Counted from the first letter of the stretch, positions 37,534 to 49,680 are shown. The stretch is DNA of 64,000 nt from Neisseriaceae bacterium (GCA_017934045.1 JAGBKK010000007.1:1-64000), one strand, 5' to 3'. Notes: a model not told the origin generated them from the sequence alone. Program-made: numbers and translations.

Positions 37534-37667
37534 TTGTGATACCTTTTTGTTTTTGATAGTGGTTGTGATTAGGCAATTCAAAAGCATACTATTTATATAT
37601 GATTTTGAATTGCTTAATCGTGTTCATAAAGGGCGTATTATCCCCCTTTAAAATAGATTAGGCAAAC

Positions 37668-37922
37668 CTAATCAAATAAATCATCTATTTGCGGTGCAAC
37701 ATTGACGCGGTTTTGTAACGATTGTTGCCTGATGGCGTCCAACAATTTGCGTTTGCGAGCAGCACACAAACGAATCACCTTGCGGCGGTCTTCATTCGAC
37801 AACTTCGCCCAATACATTCGCTCATCACGACTACGCAAACAGCCTTTGCAATAGCCTTTGCTGTTGGCTGTGCAAACGCCGATACACGGAGACGGAATGT
37901 CAAAAAATTCAAGTTGATTCAT
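37668..37922 (-). CDS. DUF1289 cysteine-rich protein
   Basis: 84 residues with the family motif SPCIGVCTANSKGYCKGCLRSRDE (four Cys, likely metal binding) and a basic helix RRKVIRLCAARKRK. Often found near respiratory or Fe-S genes; role unknown. Confidence 0.85.
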   Translation of the reverse strand: MNQLEFFDIPSPCIGVCTANSKGYCKGCLRSRDERMYWAKLSNEDRRKVIRLCAARKRKLLDAIRQQSLQNRVNVAPQIDDLFD

Positions 37923-39618
<1,696 letters not shown>

Positions 39619-39637
39619 TCTTTTTGTTTGTGATGAT

Positions 39638-39666
39638 AAAAGCACACTCGATGAGTGTGCTTTTTT
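39638..39666 (+). terminator. gdhA terminator
   Basis: AAAGCACACTC, three bases, GAGTGTGC and six Ts, shortly after the gdhA stop; a DUS follows at about 39669. Confidence 0.9.
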
Positions 39667-39754
39667 GTTTTCAGGCTGCCTGAAAAGCAAGATGATACTT
39701 GAAAAATCTCTCATTTCGCTATACATTTCTACTTTACTTTTGGAAAACACAACA

Positions 39755-41044
39755 ATGAAACGCTTATCCACTCAATCAGCCAATTTTTACCAAGAATTGA
39801 ATGACTTACTTGCTTTTGAAACCGCACAAAATGCGGATATTGACAAAATTGTTGCGGACATTTGTCGCAATGTCGCCCAACAAGGCGATCGTGCGGTGAT
39901 TGAATACACCAACCGTTTTGATCATACTAACGCTCAAAAAATGGCAGATTTGCGTTTATCGCAAGACGAACTCAAACACGCCTTTGACAGGCTGCCTGAA
40001 AGCGTGCAAACAGCGTTAAAAACCGCAGCAGAGCGTATTCAACAGTATCACGAACGGCAAAAACAACAATCGTGGCAATATACGGACGCAACAGGTACAA
40101 CGCTGGGGCAAAAAATCACGCCTTTGGAAAAGGTGGGCATTTATGTACCAGGTGGCAAGGCGGCGTATCCGTCTTCTGTGCTGATGAATGCTATGCCCGC
40201 TCATGTGGCTGGTGTGAGAGATATTATTATGGTTGTCCCCACGCCTAATGGTGAAAAGAACGATATTGTGTTGGCGGCAGCGTATATTGCAGGGGTTACG
40301 GAAGTTTTTACCATCGGCGGCGCCCAAGCGGTTGCGGCTTTGGCTTATGGCACAGAAAGCGTGCCACAAGTAGATAAAATCACAGGTCCTGGCAACGCCT
40401 TTGTGGCTGCCGCTAAACGCCGAGTTTTCGGACGCGTGGGCATTGATATGGTGGCAGGACCGTCCGAAATTTTGGTGATTGCAGACGGCACAACTAATCC
40501 TGACTGGATTGCGATTGATTTATTCAGTCAAGCCGAACACGATGAAATGGCACAAGCAATTTTGTTAGCAACGAGCGATGAATATATTGATCAGGTTTTG
40601 AATGCAATACAAAAAAGGCTGCCTGAAATGCCACGCCACTCAATCATTGAAGCGTCATTAAACAATCGTGGTGCGGCAATTTTGGTGAAAGATTTAGACG
40701 AAGCCTGCCAAATCGCCAACTTTATTTCGCCTGAGCACTTGGAATTGTCGGTCGAAAATCCACGAAAATGGGCAGAAAAAATCCACAACGCAGGAGCGAT
40801 TTTTATGGGTCGTTACACCTGCGAAAGTTTGGGTGATTATTGTGCAGGTCCCAACCATGTTCTGCCCACCAGCCGCACTGCCCGCTTTGCGTCCCCTTTG
40901 GGCGTGTATGACTTCCAAAAACGCACTTCCCTGATTGAAGTTTCCGAAAACGGTGCAGACGAATTAGGCAAAATCGCTTCAACACTCGCACACGGCGAAG
41001 GCTTAACCGCCCACGCATTAGCGGCAGAGTTAAGATTGAAGTAA
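39755..41044 (+). CDS. hisD: Histidinol dehydrogenase
   Basis: Zinc enzyme that oxidises histidinol to histidine with two NAD+. From ATG 39755 the protein has 429 residues: [20 protein letters not shown], the [15 protein letters not shown] loop, [13 protein letters not shown] and PEHLELS with metal and catalytic His/Glu residues, and [13 protein letters not shown]. Two DUS inside the gene encode RLPE. The longer reading back to 39554 runs through gdhA and is not credible. Confidence 0.96.
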   Translation: MKRLSTQSANFYQELNDLLAFETAQNADIDKIVADICRNVAQQGDRAVIEYTNRFDHTNAQKMADLRLSQDELKHAFDRLPESVQTALKTAAERIQQYHERQKQQSWQYTDATGTTLGQKITPLEKVGIYVPGGKAAYPSSVLMNAMPAHVAGVRDIIMVVPTPNGEKNDIVLAAAYIAGVTEVFTIGGAQAVAALAYGTESVPQVDKITGPGNAFVAAAKRRVFGRVGIDMVAGPSEILVIADGTTNPDWIAIDLFSQAEHDEMAQAILLATSDEYIDQVLNAIQKRLPEMPRHSIIEASLNNRGAAILVKDLDEACQIANFISPEHLELSVENPRKWAEKIHNAGAIFMGRYTCESLGDYCAGPNHVLPTSRTARFASPLGVYDFQKRTSLIEVSENGADELGKIASTLAHGEGLTAHALAAELRLK

Positions 41045-41063
41045 TTATTTGATATTTAATAAT

Positions 41064-41097
41064 AAAAAACGACAGTTGATTAACTGTCGTTTTTTTT
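41064..41097. terminator. Bidirectional terminator after hisD
   Basis: AAAAAACGACAGTT, GATT, AACTGTCGTTTTTTT. It serves hisD on the plus strand; the last codons and stop of the convergent gene (41080) lie inside the stem. Confidence 0.85.
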
Positions 41098-41574
41098 CAG
41101 GCTGCCTGAAACTTTTTGATAACGAAAATTCAAAATCAACCGATACAATGCCAATAGCGAAATATACGGCACGCACAGGGCGATTATTAGGTGTTGTGTG
41201 TCGATGATGATGCTTTTGGGGTGGGTGAAAAAGTCGATAATCAGCCAAAAGCATTCCCATAAGGCAGGCAAGCCCAAGGCAATCGCCAAAAAAATGCACA
41301 AATAACGCCCAAAGCCCAATGCCAATGCTTTGCCTTGTACGCCACGCCAGTGCAGGTGCAGTAAGACCAAAAAAACGACCGATAACAGCAAAAATACGCT
41401 CACAATCACCGCTGCCTGAACGCCTGAAAGCCACATTTCGGTTGAAACTGAACGCTGAAATAAGGCTGTTAAGGCAGAAAATTGTGTCGCGGTTATGCGT
41501 CCAATGTCATACCATACCACGCCCAACGGTAGGACAGGTATCAAAAAACGAATAAAAAGAAAAAAATCGTTCAT
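41080..41574 (-). CDS. Polytopic membrane protein of unknown function
   Basis: 164 residues with four hydrophobic segments (about 5-22, 50-75, 85-110, 124-145), no family recognised. The final residues SGSLKKND are read from a DUS and from the hisD terminator, so the original C-terminus may have been extended or replaced. Confidence 0.6.
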   Translation of the reverse strand: MNDFFLFIRFLIPVLPLGVVWYDIGRITATQFSALTALFQRSVSTEMWLSGVQAAVIVSVFLLLSVVFLVLLHLHWRGVQGKALALGFGRYLCIFLAIALGLPALWECFWLIIDFFTHPKSIIIDTQHLIIALCVPYISLLALYRLILNFRYQKVSGSLKKNDS

Positions 41575-41726
41575 TTGTTTATAATATATTGATATTTATA
41601 TTAAAAATTAAAATTAACGCACCACCATTATATCGCATCATAGACGCTTATTTTCACATTTGTTGCTTTTTATCAAAAAAATGTTCGTTTTTGATAAAAA
41701 TCTGTTGCATTGTTTTTCGAGTTGTG

Positions 41727-41838
41727 TATAATAGCGACCATTGGGTGACGGCAGTGGTTGCCCAAGCATAGTTTCTCCTCATATTTTCTCCTTTGTAGAG
41801 TAGATTTTCGCCCGAGTTATATCGGGCGTTTTTTTTGT
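41727..41838 (+). ncRNA. Predicted CU-rich small RNA with promoter and terminator
   Basis: A TATAAT box (41727-41732) with a weak TTGCAT 16 bases upstream predicts a start near 41739. The transcript would begin with a hairpin closed by TTGGG/CCCAA (about 41741-41765), then a single-stranded stretch with two anti-Shine-Dalgarno-like runs (TTTCTCCTC and TTTTCTCCTTT), and end in a strong terminator CGCCCGA/TCGGGCG plus eight Ts (41809-41836). About 100 nt. The layout resembles the Neisseria sibling sRNAs (NmsR/RcoF), which base-pair with ribosome sites of metabolic mRNAs, but homology is inferred by design only. Convergent with amtB. Confidence 0.65.
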
Positions 41839-41879
41839 TTTATTATTTTTTCAGGCAGCCTGAAACATTTTGAACATAA

Positions 41880-43205
41880 TTATTCTACTTTTTCTCCGTG
41901 TTGTGATAAATCCAAGCCACGGTATTCGTCTTCTTCGCTGACGCGTAATCCGCCGCAGATAAATCGAGTGATAAACAGTAAAATCAAGGTCATTAAAACA
42001 CTATATACAATCGCAACTCCGCCGTCTGCGATTTGAATAAACACTTGTTTGAAAACAGTGGCATTGCCGCCAAAAATTTCATTGCTAAATAATAATCCTG
42101 TCAAAATCGAGCCGACAATGCCGCCAAAACCGTGTATGCCAAATGCGTCTAATGAATCGTCATAGCCTAATTTTCTTTTTAAGATAACCGATGAAAAATA
42201 AGCGGCGGCGGCAGTGAGTAAGCCGATAAGCAATGCGGCAGGAATACCGACAAAGCCTGCGGCAGGGGTAATGCCGACTAAACCTGCTACGGCTCCTGAC
42301 GCTAAACCCAATGCAGACGGTTTTTGTTTGGCGATTTTTTCACACAATAGCCACGATAACGCACCACTGGCACTGGATACTTGCGTTACGGCAGCAGCCA
42401 TAGCCGCAGACGCATTGGCGGCACCTGCCGAACCTGCGTTAAAGCCAAACCAACCCAACCATAAAAATGCCGCACCAATCAGGGTTAAAACCATATTGTG
42501 TGGGGTCATCGGCACTTTGCCGTAACCCATTCTTTTGCCAATAAATAATGCTGTGATTAAGCCTGAAACGCCTGCGGTAATATGCACCACTGTGCCGCCT
42601 GCAAAATCCATGACACCGTGATGAGACATAAATCCGCCACCCCAAACCCAGTGGCAAATGGGTACATACACCAACATAGACCACAAAGCAGTCAGCACAA
42701 TGGTTGCCGAAAATTTCATTCGTCCAACAAAAGAGCCTGTCATAATGGCGGTTGAAATGATGATAAAAGTCATTTGAAAAAACATAAACGCCGCTTCTGG
42801 CACGGTGCTGTCGCCGCCGTAAAACGAAGTGGTTTGTTTTTGCAAATCCAAATTCATACCCAATAAAAATATTCTATCCAATCCGCCAATCACCGCATTA
42901 TTGGGCGTAAAAGCCAATGAGTAACCCAATATCACCCACAAAACGCAAGTAGTGCAGGCGGCTGAAAAACTCATCATCATGGTGTTTAATACATTCTTTT
43001 TACGCGACATTCCGCCGTAAAATAGGGCAATGCCAGGCACGGTCATCAATAATACCAATACCGAACAAATCAGAATAAACGCCGTATCGCCCGAATTAAC
43101 ATGGGACAAGGGTTTAATCCAATTTTCCGTATCTCGTGCAAAAGAATACATTGGCAATAGGCAGCCTGAAAGCAATAATAATAATTTAAGTGATTGATTT
43201 TTCAT
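41880..43205 (-). CDS. amtB: Ammonium transporter AmtB
   Basis: Trimeric inner-membrane ammonia channel. 441 residues with a signal peptide (LLLLSGCLLPMYSFA, partly DUS-encoded) and 11 helices. GIALFYGGMSRKKNVLNTMM, DFAGGTVVHITAGVSGL (pore His) and DAFGIHGFGGIVGSI (second pore His) are diagnostic. It follows glnK by 69 bases on the same strand, the standard sensor-transporter pairing. Confidence 0.96.
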   Translation of the reverse strand: MKNQSLKLLLLLSGCLLPMYSFARDTENWIKPLSHVNSGDTAFILICSVLVLLMTVPGIALFYGGMSRKKNVLNTMMMSFSAACTTCVLWVILGYSLAFTPNNAVIGGLDRIFLLGMNLDLQKQTTSFYGGDSTVPEAAFMFFQMTFIIISTAIMTGSFVGRMKFSATIVLTALWSMLVYVPICHWVWGGGFMSHHGVMDFAGGTVVHITAGVSGLITALFIGKRMGYGKVPMTPHNMVLTLIGAAFLWLGWFGFNAGSAGAANASAAMAAAVTQVSSASGALSWLLCEKIAKQKPSALGLASGAVAGLVGITPAAGFVGIPAALLIGLLTAAAAYFSSVILKRKLGYDDSLDAFGIHGFGGIVGSILTGLLFSNEIFGGNATVFKQVFIQIADGGVAIVYSVLMTLILLFITRFICGGLRVSEEDEYRGLDLSQHGEKVE

Positions 43206-43274
43206 TTTTAATTTCTCTTTTATTTGATGTGTTGTGCCAAGTGTTTCAGGCTGCCTGAATTTAATTTAAAAAAT

Positions 43275-43923
<649 letters not shown>

Positions 43924-44288
43924 TATAGTCAAACAACTTCAAAATACAAAAAATAAAAATAACGCACTGTGTATAAATATTTTGCAATTTAAATTTAATC
44001 CTGTGTGTCATTACGAGCCTTGACGAAAGTCAAGGCGTGGTAATCCAGTGAAACAGCGTTCAACGAACGAAGTGAAGTTAAAAATCGCAGATTTTTCACC
44101 AACGCCGCAAGGCGTTGTAACGACAAGGTTCATAAGCAATTCAGGTTGCCTGAAATGATAACAGATAAGTCCGTTACAACGCCTGTGGCGTTGATGAATT
44201 GCTATGCAATTCATTGGATTGCCACGACAGGACTTCGTCCTGTCTCGCAATGACACAGTTTTTAACATTTTGAAGTTGTTTGACTATA
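43924..44288. mobile_element. 365-bp MITE-like element, copy D
   Basis: Perfect 22-bp terminal inverted repeats (TATAGTCAAACAACTTCAAA... at 43924-43945 and 44267-44288) whose outer TA could be the target duplication, as in Correia elements. The interior holds a second nested inverted structure (GTCATTACGAG ... CTCGCAATGAC), hairpins such as CAACGCCGCAAGGCGTTG and GACAGGACTTCGTCCTGTC, and a degenerate DUS. No transposase ORF. Confidence 0.75.
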
Positions 44289-44310
44289 ACTTTTCAGGCT
44301 GCCTGAAAGT

Positions 44311-44745
44311 TTATTTTTCTTTTTGGCTCATAGATAATTGTTTTAATGCGGCGGCAAGTTTTGGGTGATGGGTGAGTTTGTCTGCAGTTTGTGATAGGCT
44401 CGTGCGTGCCGCTGTGCTTAATGTGAGTGTGTTGGGGCGTTTTTTGGGTTGATTGTCGGGGGCAAGCAGTACTTTGTGGCGGCGAATGTTATCGGGCTTG
44501 CTTGTCCAGCCGTCTAATATGGCGGGCAACAGCATTTTTAGGCGATTGACCACAATGTTGTTGTCGCCGTAAATCACTAATAAATCGTCTCGCACGCAGG
44601 CGACACGGCAGTGCGGTGCAATGTTTTCAGGCAGCCTTTTTCTTAATTCGTGGCTTAATTGTTGATAATACGCACATTCTTCTAAAAGAGTAGCATAAAC
44701 GCTATCTCTTTGTTTTAATTTAGAAATATTTTGAATAAAGGGCAT
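44311..44745 (-). CDS. DUF721/DciA-like protein
   Basis: 144 residues. The KH-like region (LRKRLPENIAPHCRVACVRDDLLVIYGDNNIVVNRLKMLLP, shortened motif: DDLLVIYGDNN) fits DciA, which loads the replicative helicase in bacteria lacking DnaC. The C-terminal half is basic and variable. RLPE is read from an internal DUS. It starts 1 base after nusB. Confidence 0.65.
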   Translation of the reverse strand: MPFIQNISKLKQRDSVYATLLEECAYYQQLSHELRKRLPENIAPHCRVACVRDDLLVIYGDNNIVVNRLKMLLPAILDGWTSKPDNIRRHKVLLAPDNQPKKRPNTLTLSTAARTSLSQTADKLTHHPKLAAALKQLSMSQKEK

Positions 44746-44746
44746 A

Positions 44747-45238
44747 TTATGCTTGGGCTTTGTTTAATCGCACGGGGTCGTTGGGGCGTAATTCTTGGGC
44801 TAATTTGTCTAAAATGCCGTTGATGAATTTGTAGCCTTCTGTGCCGCCGTAGGCTTTGCAGATTTCTACTGCTTCGTTAATAATCACAGGGTAGGGGTTT
44901 TCGGGCATTTGGGCTAATTCGTGGCAGGCGACAAAGAGTATGGCGTATTCAATGGGTGAAACTTCGCTTTCATCGCGGTCTAACAGGGGTCGCAACAATT
45001 TTGCATAGTGCATTTTGTGAGCAGCAATGCCTGTGAGAATTTGGGCGAAAAATGCGTCATCAACTTGTGGTTTTTTCTTGTTATTCAATGCGTTATCATA
45101 CGCTTCTGTGTGGCGAATTTCGTTGATGATGTTGTTCATCGATTCGTCAGGATTGAGCAACATACGGTAAATGCCTTGCACCGCAAATTCACGAGAACGG
45201 CGGCGGGGGGTTTTAGGCAAGGGTTTGGTTTTATTCAT
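44747..45238 (-). CDS. nusB: Transcription antitermination protein NusB
   Basis: All-helical protein that, with NusE (S10), binds boxA RNA in rRNA operons. 163 residues with RRRSREFAVQGIYRMLLNP, SPIEYAILFVACHELA, YPVIINEAVEICKAYGGTEGYKFINGILD. AAGGAAGAAAAA precedes the ATG. Gene order ribH-nusB is widely conserved. Confidence 0.95.
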   Translation of the reverse strand: MNKTKPLPKTPRRRSREFAVQGIYRMLLNPDESMNNIINEIRHTEAYDNALNNKKKPQVDDAFFAQILTGIAAHKMHYAKLLRPLLDRDESEVSPIEYAILFVACHELAQMPENPYPVIINEAVEICKAYGGTEGYKFINGILDKLAQELRPNDPVRLNKAQA

Positions 45239-45254
45239 TTTTTCTTCCTTGTTA

Positions 45255-45343
45255 TATCGTCAGACAAATTCAAAAATGCAATCGTATCACGCATACCGCA
45301 AAGCATGGCATAAGTATTACGATTTTGAATTTGTTTGGCTATA
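45255..45343. repeat. 89-bp TATAGTC-end repeat, copy E
   Basis: Left end TATCGTCAGACAAATTCAAA, right end ATTTTGAATTTGTTTGGCTATA. The interior differs from copies A and C. It lies between ribH and nusB and its right end encodes the last residues of RibH. Confidence 0.6.
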
Positions 45344-45802
45344 AAAACCATTTTCCATATCACGGATTAAATTAGCACATTCCACAGCCACTTCGGCGGC
45401 TTCGCGTCCTTTGGTGGTGGCTCGAACTTGGGCTTGTTCTTCGGTTTCGGTGGTTAAAACGGCGTTTGCCACAGGCAGATTAAAATCCAAAGCGGTACGC
45501 GATATGCCTGCGGCAGATTCGTTGGCAACTAATTCAAAATGATAAGTCTCGCCGCGAATCACCGTGCCGATGGCAATCAGTGCGTCATACTGGGCAGAGG
45601 CGGCAAAGTTTTGCAACGCCAAAGGAATTTCCAACGCACCAGGCACGCTGGCAACCGCAATATGCTTGTCTTTTACGCCTAATTCAAGCAATCGTGCCAC
45701 ACAAGCGTCCAAAGATTGTTTGCCGATTTCGGGGGTAAAACGCGACCAAACAATCGCAATACGCAGTTTTTTTCCTGATAAATCTTGGGGATAGGTTTTC
45801 AT
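45317..45802 (-). CDS. ribH: 6,7-dimethyl-8-ribityllumazine synthase
   Basis: Penultimate enzyme of riboflavin synthesis, forming an icosahedral or decameric shell. 161 residues with [50 protein letters not shown] (catalytic His in the loop). The end, [10 protein letters not shown], is translated from the inverted-repeat end of copy E, so the native C-terminus may have been altered. Confidence 0.95.
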   Translation of the reverse strand: MKTYPQDLSGKKLRIAIVWSRFTPEIGKQSLDACVARLLELGVKDKHIAVASVPGALEIPLALQNFAASAQYDALIAIGTVIRGETYHFELVANESAAGISRTALDFNLPVANAVLTTETEEQAQVRATTKGREAAEVAVECANLIRDMENGFYSQTNSKS

Positions 45803-45921
45803 TTGGGATATTCCTTACATATTATTCATGCAGCCTGAAACAGCGTGTATTTTACAGAAATTTAACGATTACGGCGATTTTTCGGTACAATAGACGGACT
45901 GTTAAATTAGGAAACCAAGCA

Positions 45922-46374
45922 ATGGAAATTACATTACCGATTGAAAACAAAGAGTTACAAAAACTTTTGCCGCACCGCTATCCGTTTTTGCTGATTGACC
46001 GTGTGTTGGAATTTGAACATTTCAAACGCTTAAAAGCGATTAAAAATATTTCGTACAACGAACCGCAATTTCAGGGGCATTTTCCTGATTTTCCTGTGAT
46101 GCCTGGTGTGTTGGTGATTGAAGCGTTGGCTCAAGCGGCAGGTACACTGTCGATTTTGAGTTTGGGCGGACGCGATGAAAGCGAGTTGTATTTCTTTGTG
46201 GGCATTGATAATGCACGCTTCAAACGCCAAGTTGTGCCAGGCGATCAGTTGGTGTTGGAAGTGGAATTGTTGGCAGATAAACGCGGTATCGGCAAGTTCA
46301 AAGCGGTTGCCACAGTTGATGGCGAAATCGCCGCCGAAGCGGAAATTATGTGTGCCAAACGCAAGGTGAAATAA
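45922..46374 (+). CDS. fabZ: 3-hydroxyacyl-ACP dehydratase FabZ
   Basis: Hot-dog-fold dehydratase of fatty-acid elongation. 150 residues with [15 protein letters not shown], the catalytic His in [20 protein letters not shown] with Glu, and [14 protein letters not shown]. In Neisseria it normally sits between lpxD and lpxA; here lpxA is separated by a terminator and an Abi-like gene, and lpxD is not adjacent. Confidence 0.96.
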   Translation: MEITLPIENKELQKLLPHRYPFLLIDRVLEFEHFKRLKAIKNISYNEPQFQGHFPDFPVMPGVLVIEALAQAAGTLSILSLGGRDESELYFFVGIDNARFKRQVVPGDQLVLEVELLADKRGIGKFKAVATVDGEIAAEAEIMCAKRKVK

Positions 46375-46382
46375 TGGTGTAG

Positions 46383-46408
46383 GGTGGGCATTCTTGCCCA
46401 CCATTTTC
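46383..46408 (+). terminator. fabZ terminator
   Basis: GGTGGGCA, four bases, TGCCCACC, then ATTTTC. It belongs to a GTAGGGTGGG-type hairpin repeat also seen after gatB (49655) and the second amidase-like gene (55667). Confidence 0.65.
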
Positions 46409-46445
46409 AGGCAGCCTGAAAGCATAAGTGTTTTAAAATTATTAA

Positions 46446-46545
46446 CCCACAGGTTTGAGAAAACTCAGTGACTCTGTGGGGATTACAGAGCGGATTGTAA
46501 AAAAAAAATTTTACTTTGTCAATCTCGTTTTAGGTCATTTTGTCA
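46446..46545 (+). ncRNA. Structured RNA candidate upstream of Abi-like gene (possible abiF motif)
   Basis: CCCACAG (46446-46452) pairs with CTGTGGG (46474-46480) and encloses TGAG-AAAA-CTCA. A second stem TTACA/TGTAA follows (46483-46500), then an A-rich run, a possible GTAAAA/TTTTAC stem and two TTTGTCAA repeats before the ATG at 46568. A structured RNA motif named abiF has been described next to AbiF genes, and AbiF-type HEPN proteins have been reported to pair with an ncRNA; I infer a match from position and fold, not from a search. The ends are approximate. Confidence 0.5.
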
Positions 46546-46567
46546 AACCTTAATCAAGGCGTTTTTT

Positions 46568-47305
46568 ATGGATTATGAATACTTTGAGCAACTGCTTTCT
46601 CGTCCGCGACTGCAACGCTATTTGGACGCAGTTTGTCAAGATAAAGAAAAAGCCTTGTTGTTATATGCTTACAATATTCAATTATCGCAACAATTATTTG
46701 CGGTGATTGCTATGTTTGAAGTCATATTACGCAACAAAATAAATCAATGTATTCAAACATATAGCGGTATCAATCATTGGTTACACCAAGCCATACAAAA
46801 AGGCGGTATGTTTGATAATGTGGATTGTGAATATTGCAAAAACTGTATTATTGAAGCGATGAATAAATTGCAAAAACGCAAAGAAAATGCCACTTCGCAC
46901 GATAAACTGTTGGCAGAATTGCATTTTGGTTTTTGGCGGTATATGTTTGAATCAGCACAGTTTAAAGCAACAGGACAAAGTTTATTAAAAATTGCTCCGA
47001 AACGCCCCAAAACAACCACGCATACACAACATTATAATCAAAAATGGTTTGCAAAAGAATTAAAGAAAATCAATGAATTACGCAATAGAATTGCTCATCA
47101 CGAAACCATTTGTATGTATAAAAAGGGAGCGAAAACTTCTATTTCAACATTAAAAACAGAAAAAGCATATCAAACGATATTAAATTTATTAAATTATATG
47201 AATATTGATAGCAATGAATTATTAAAATATTTAAATATAGATAGCAAAAATATTTTTGAAATTTGTAATCATATTAACGCATTAAAACCCTTTCAGGCAG
47301 CCTGA
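46568..47305 (+). CDS. Abi-like protein with a HEPN RNase motif
   Basis: 245 residues of the abortive-infection (Abi_2-like) family: [37 protein letters not shown] and [10 protein letters not shown], where Arg172 and His177 form the R-x4-H signature of HEPN ribonucleases. Such proteins act as phage-triggered toxins or RNA cleavers. The gene sits between fabZ and lpxA, normally neighbours in Neisseria, and a folded RNA candidate lies just upstream. The 3' half is AT-rich. The C-terminus FQAA plus the stop is a DUS, so the insertion has been domesticated or replaced its own end. Confidence 0.8.
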   Translation: MDYEYFEQLLSRPRLQRYLDAVCQDKEKALLLYAYNIQLSQQLFAVIAMFEVILRNKINQCIQTYSGINHWLHQAIQKGGMFDNVDCEYCKNCIIEAMNKLQKRKENATSHDKLLAELHFGFWRYMFESAQFKATGQSLLKIAPKRPKTTTHTQHYNQKWFAKELKKINELRNRIAHHETICMYKKGAKTSISTLKTEKAYQTILNLLNYMNIDSNELLKYLNIDSKNIFEICNHINALKPFQAA

Positions 47306-47328
47306 AAAATATTAGGAAGATAAATACT

Positions 47329-48105
47329 ATGACCAAAATTCACCCCACCGCAATTATTCACCCGAATGCCGAATTGGACGATAGCGTAACCGTTGGTGCT
47401 TACACGGTTATTGGCGAGCATGTCAAAATTGGCAAAGGCACGGTTATCAAAGAACACGCCGTGATTGAGGGGCATACCGAAATTGGCGAAAACAACACCA
47501 TTTTTCAGTTTGCCTCTTTGGGTGCGATACCGCAGGATAAAAAATATCGTGGCGAACCAACCCGTCTTATTATCGGCAATGGCAACACCATTCGCGAATT
47601 TACCACATTCAATCTTGGCACGGTTACAGGCATTGGCGAAACGCGTGTGGGCGATGACAACTGGATTATGGCGTATTGCCACTTGGCACACGATTGTGTG
47701 GTGGGTAGCCACACCATTTTTGCCAACAATGCGTCTTTGGCAGGGCATGTTACGATTGGCGATTATGTGGTTTTGGGCGGTTATACGCTGGTTTTTCAAT
47801 TCTGCCACATTGGCAATTATGCAATGACCGCTTTTGCCGCAGGCGTGCATAAAGACATTCCGCCGTATTTTATGGCAGCAGGCTATCGAGCCACTCCTGC
47901 GGGCTTAAATAAAGAAGGTATGCGACGCAACGGTTTTTCGCCTGAACAAATTAAAAATGTGGAAAGAGCGTATAAAATTTTATACCGTCAAGATTTACCG
48001 TTTGAAACCGCCAAACAACAAATTCTGCAAGAGGCGGCAAATGCGGACGAGTTAAAAATATTTATTCCCTTTTTTGAACAATCGACACGGGGAATTATTA
48101 GATAA
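47329..48105 (+). CDS. lpxA: UDP-N-acetylglucosamine acyltransferase LpxA
   Basis: First step of lipid A synthesis, a trimeric left-handed beta-helix enzyme. 258 residues beginning [17 protein letters not shown] with hexapeptide repeats throughout, [24 protein letters not shown] containing the catalytic His, and a helical C-terminus. A DUS lies between it and the Abi-like gene. Confidence 0.96.
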   Translation: MTKIHPTAIIHPNAELDDSVTVGAYTVIGEHVKIGKGTVIKEHAVIEGHTEIGENNTIFQFASLGAIPQDKKYRGEPTRLIIGNGNTIREFTTFNLGTVTGIGETRVGDDNWIMAYCHLAHDCVVGSHTIFANNASLAGHVTIGDYVVLGGYTLVFQFCHIGNYAMTAFAAGVHKDIPPYFMAAGYRATPAGLNKEGMRRNGFSPEQIKNVERAYKILYRQDLPFETAKQQILQEAANADELKIFIPFFEQSTRGIIR

Positions 48106-48218
48106 TAAGCCATTAGGTTTAATGTTTTGCCTTGTGGCAAAACAATTTATTGGTAGATAATATTTCGACAGCCTTTTCAGGCTGCCTGAAAACAACTAAC
48201 TTAGAAGGATTAAAGCAA

Positions 48219-49646
48219 ATGTCTTGGGAAACAGTGATTGGATTAGAAATTCATGTGCAATTAAACACGAACTCGAAAATTTTTTCAGGGGCTTCAACCG
48301 CCTTTGGGGCAGACGCCAACACGCATACTTGCGTTGTCGATTTGGGCTTTCCAGGTGCTTTGCCTGTGTTAAACCGTGCGGTTGTGGAAAAAGCCTTGAA
48401 GTTGGGCTTGGCACTGAACGCCACAATCAACCGCAAAAATGTGTTTGACCGCAAAAATTATTTTTATCCTGATTTGCCCAAAGCCTATCAAATCAGTCAG
48501 TTAGCCTATCCGATTATTGAATTTGGGCAGTTGGATATTGTGGTGGGCGAAAATGTCAAAACCATCAATGTAACGCGAGCTCATATGGAAGAAGATGCGG
48601 GCAAATCCATTCACGATGCCGTACCAAACGCCACAGGCATTGATTTGAACCGCACGGGCACGCCGCTTTTGGAAGTGGTGTCCGAGCCTGAAATGCGTTC
48701 GGCAGCCGAAGCAGTGGCTTATGCCAAAGCCTTGCATTCGTTAGTAACTTGGTTGGATATTTGCGATGGCAATATGGCAGAGGGTTCTTTCCGTGTTGAT
48801 GCGAATGTGTCGGTGCGACCAGTGGGACAGGAAGAGTTTGGCACGCGTTGTGAAATCAAAAACTTAAATTCATTCCGCTTTTTGGAACAAGCGATTAACT
48901 ATGAAATTGAACGGCAAATTGAGTTGATTGAAGACGGCGGCAAAGTCATTCAAGAAACACGGCTGTTTAATCCTGATACAGGCGAGACTCGTGCTATGCG
49001 TAGCAAGGAAGACGCACACGATTACCGCTATTTCCCTGACCCAGATTTAATGCCGATTATCATCAGCGATGAAATGTTGAATCAAGCAAAAGCCGAAATG
49101 CCCGAACTGCCCAAGCAAATGGCAGGTCGATTTATCGAAGAATATGGCATTACCGATTATGACGCACGCGTTTTAACCGCCACGCGTATTCAGGCAGCCT
49201 TTTTTGAGCAAACGGCGAAAGAATCAGGGGCAGGCAAATTGTCGGCAAACTGGATTAACGGCGAATTAGCGGCGGCGTTGAATAAAAACGGCTTATCTTT
49301 GGAAGAATCGCCGATTTCATCGACACGAATGGCAGGTTTGGTGAAGAAAATTGCCGATGGCACACTGTCAGGCAAACTCGCCAAAAAAGCGTTTGAAGCC
49401 ATGTGGGAGAGCGATTTATCCGCCGAAGAAATTATCGCCCGAGACGGCTTGCAACAAGTAACCGACACGGGTGCGATTGAAAAAATGGTTGAAGAAGTGT
49501 TATCGGCGAATGCCAAAACCGTAGAAGAATATAGATCAGGCAAAGAAAAAGCCTTTAACGCTTTGGTAGGACAAGTGATGAAAGCATCACGCGGCAAAGC
49601 AAACCCACAACAAGTGCAGGAAATTTTGAAAGCCAAGTTGGGGTAG
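48219..49646 (+). CDS. gatB: Asp-tRNA(Asn)/Glu-tRNA(Gln) amidotransferase subunit B
   Basis: Amidates misacylated tRNAs together with GatA and GatC. From ATG 48219, with AAGGATTAAAGCAA upstream, 475 residues: [49 protein letters not shown] and the C-terminal YqeY-like tRNA-binding domain ending EILKAKLG. Neither gatA nor gatC is in the window. The extra 29 codons back to 48132 pass through a DUS and are not credible. Confidence 0.95.
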   Translation: MSWETVIGLEIHVQLNTNSKIFSGASTAFGADANTHTCVVDLGFPGALPVLNRAVVEKALKLGLALNATINRKNVFDRKNYFYPDLPKAYQISQLAYPIIEFGQLDIVVGENVKTINVTRAHMEEDAGKSIHDAVPNATGIDLNRTGTPLLEVVSEPEMRSAAEAVAYAKALHSLVTWLDICDGNMAEGSFRVDANVSVRPVGQEEFGTRCEIKNLNSFRFLEQAINYEIERQIELIEDGGKVIQETRLFNPDTGETRAMRSKEDAHDYRYFPDPDLMPIIISDEMLNQAKAEMPELPKQMAGRFIEEYGITDYDARVLTATRIQAAFFEQTAKESGAGKLSANWINGELAAALNKNGLSLEESPISSTRMAGLVKKIADGTLSGKLAKKAFEAMWESDLSAEEIIARDGLQQVTDTGAIEKMVEEVLSANAKTVEEYRSGKEKAFNALVGQVMKASRGKANPQQVQEILKAKLG

Positions 49647-49654
49647 TTTGATAG

Positions 49655-49680
49655 GGTGGGTTTTCGACCCACCTTTGTTT
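49655..49680 (+). terminator. gatB terminator
   Basis: GGTGGGT, five bases, ACCCACC, then TTTGTTT, just after the gatB stop. Same hairpin type as after fabZ. Confidence 0.7.

Noticed and set aside
41589..41771. Plus-strand 60-codon ORF before the predicted sRNA
   Set aside because: Translation is not protein-like, and it crosses the sRNA promoter and 5' hairpin; better explained as non-coding.
44011..44268. Minus-strand 85-codon ORF inside the 365-bp repeat
   Set aside because: It is built from the hairpins of the repeat element, with no similarity to a transposase.
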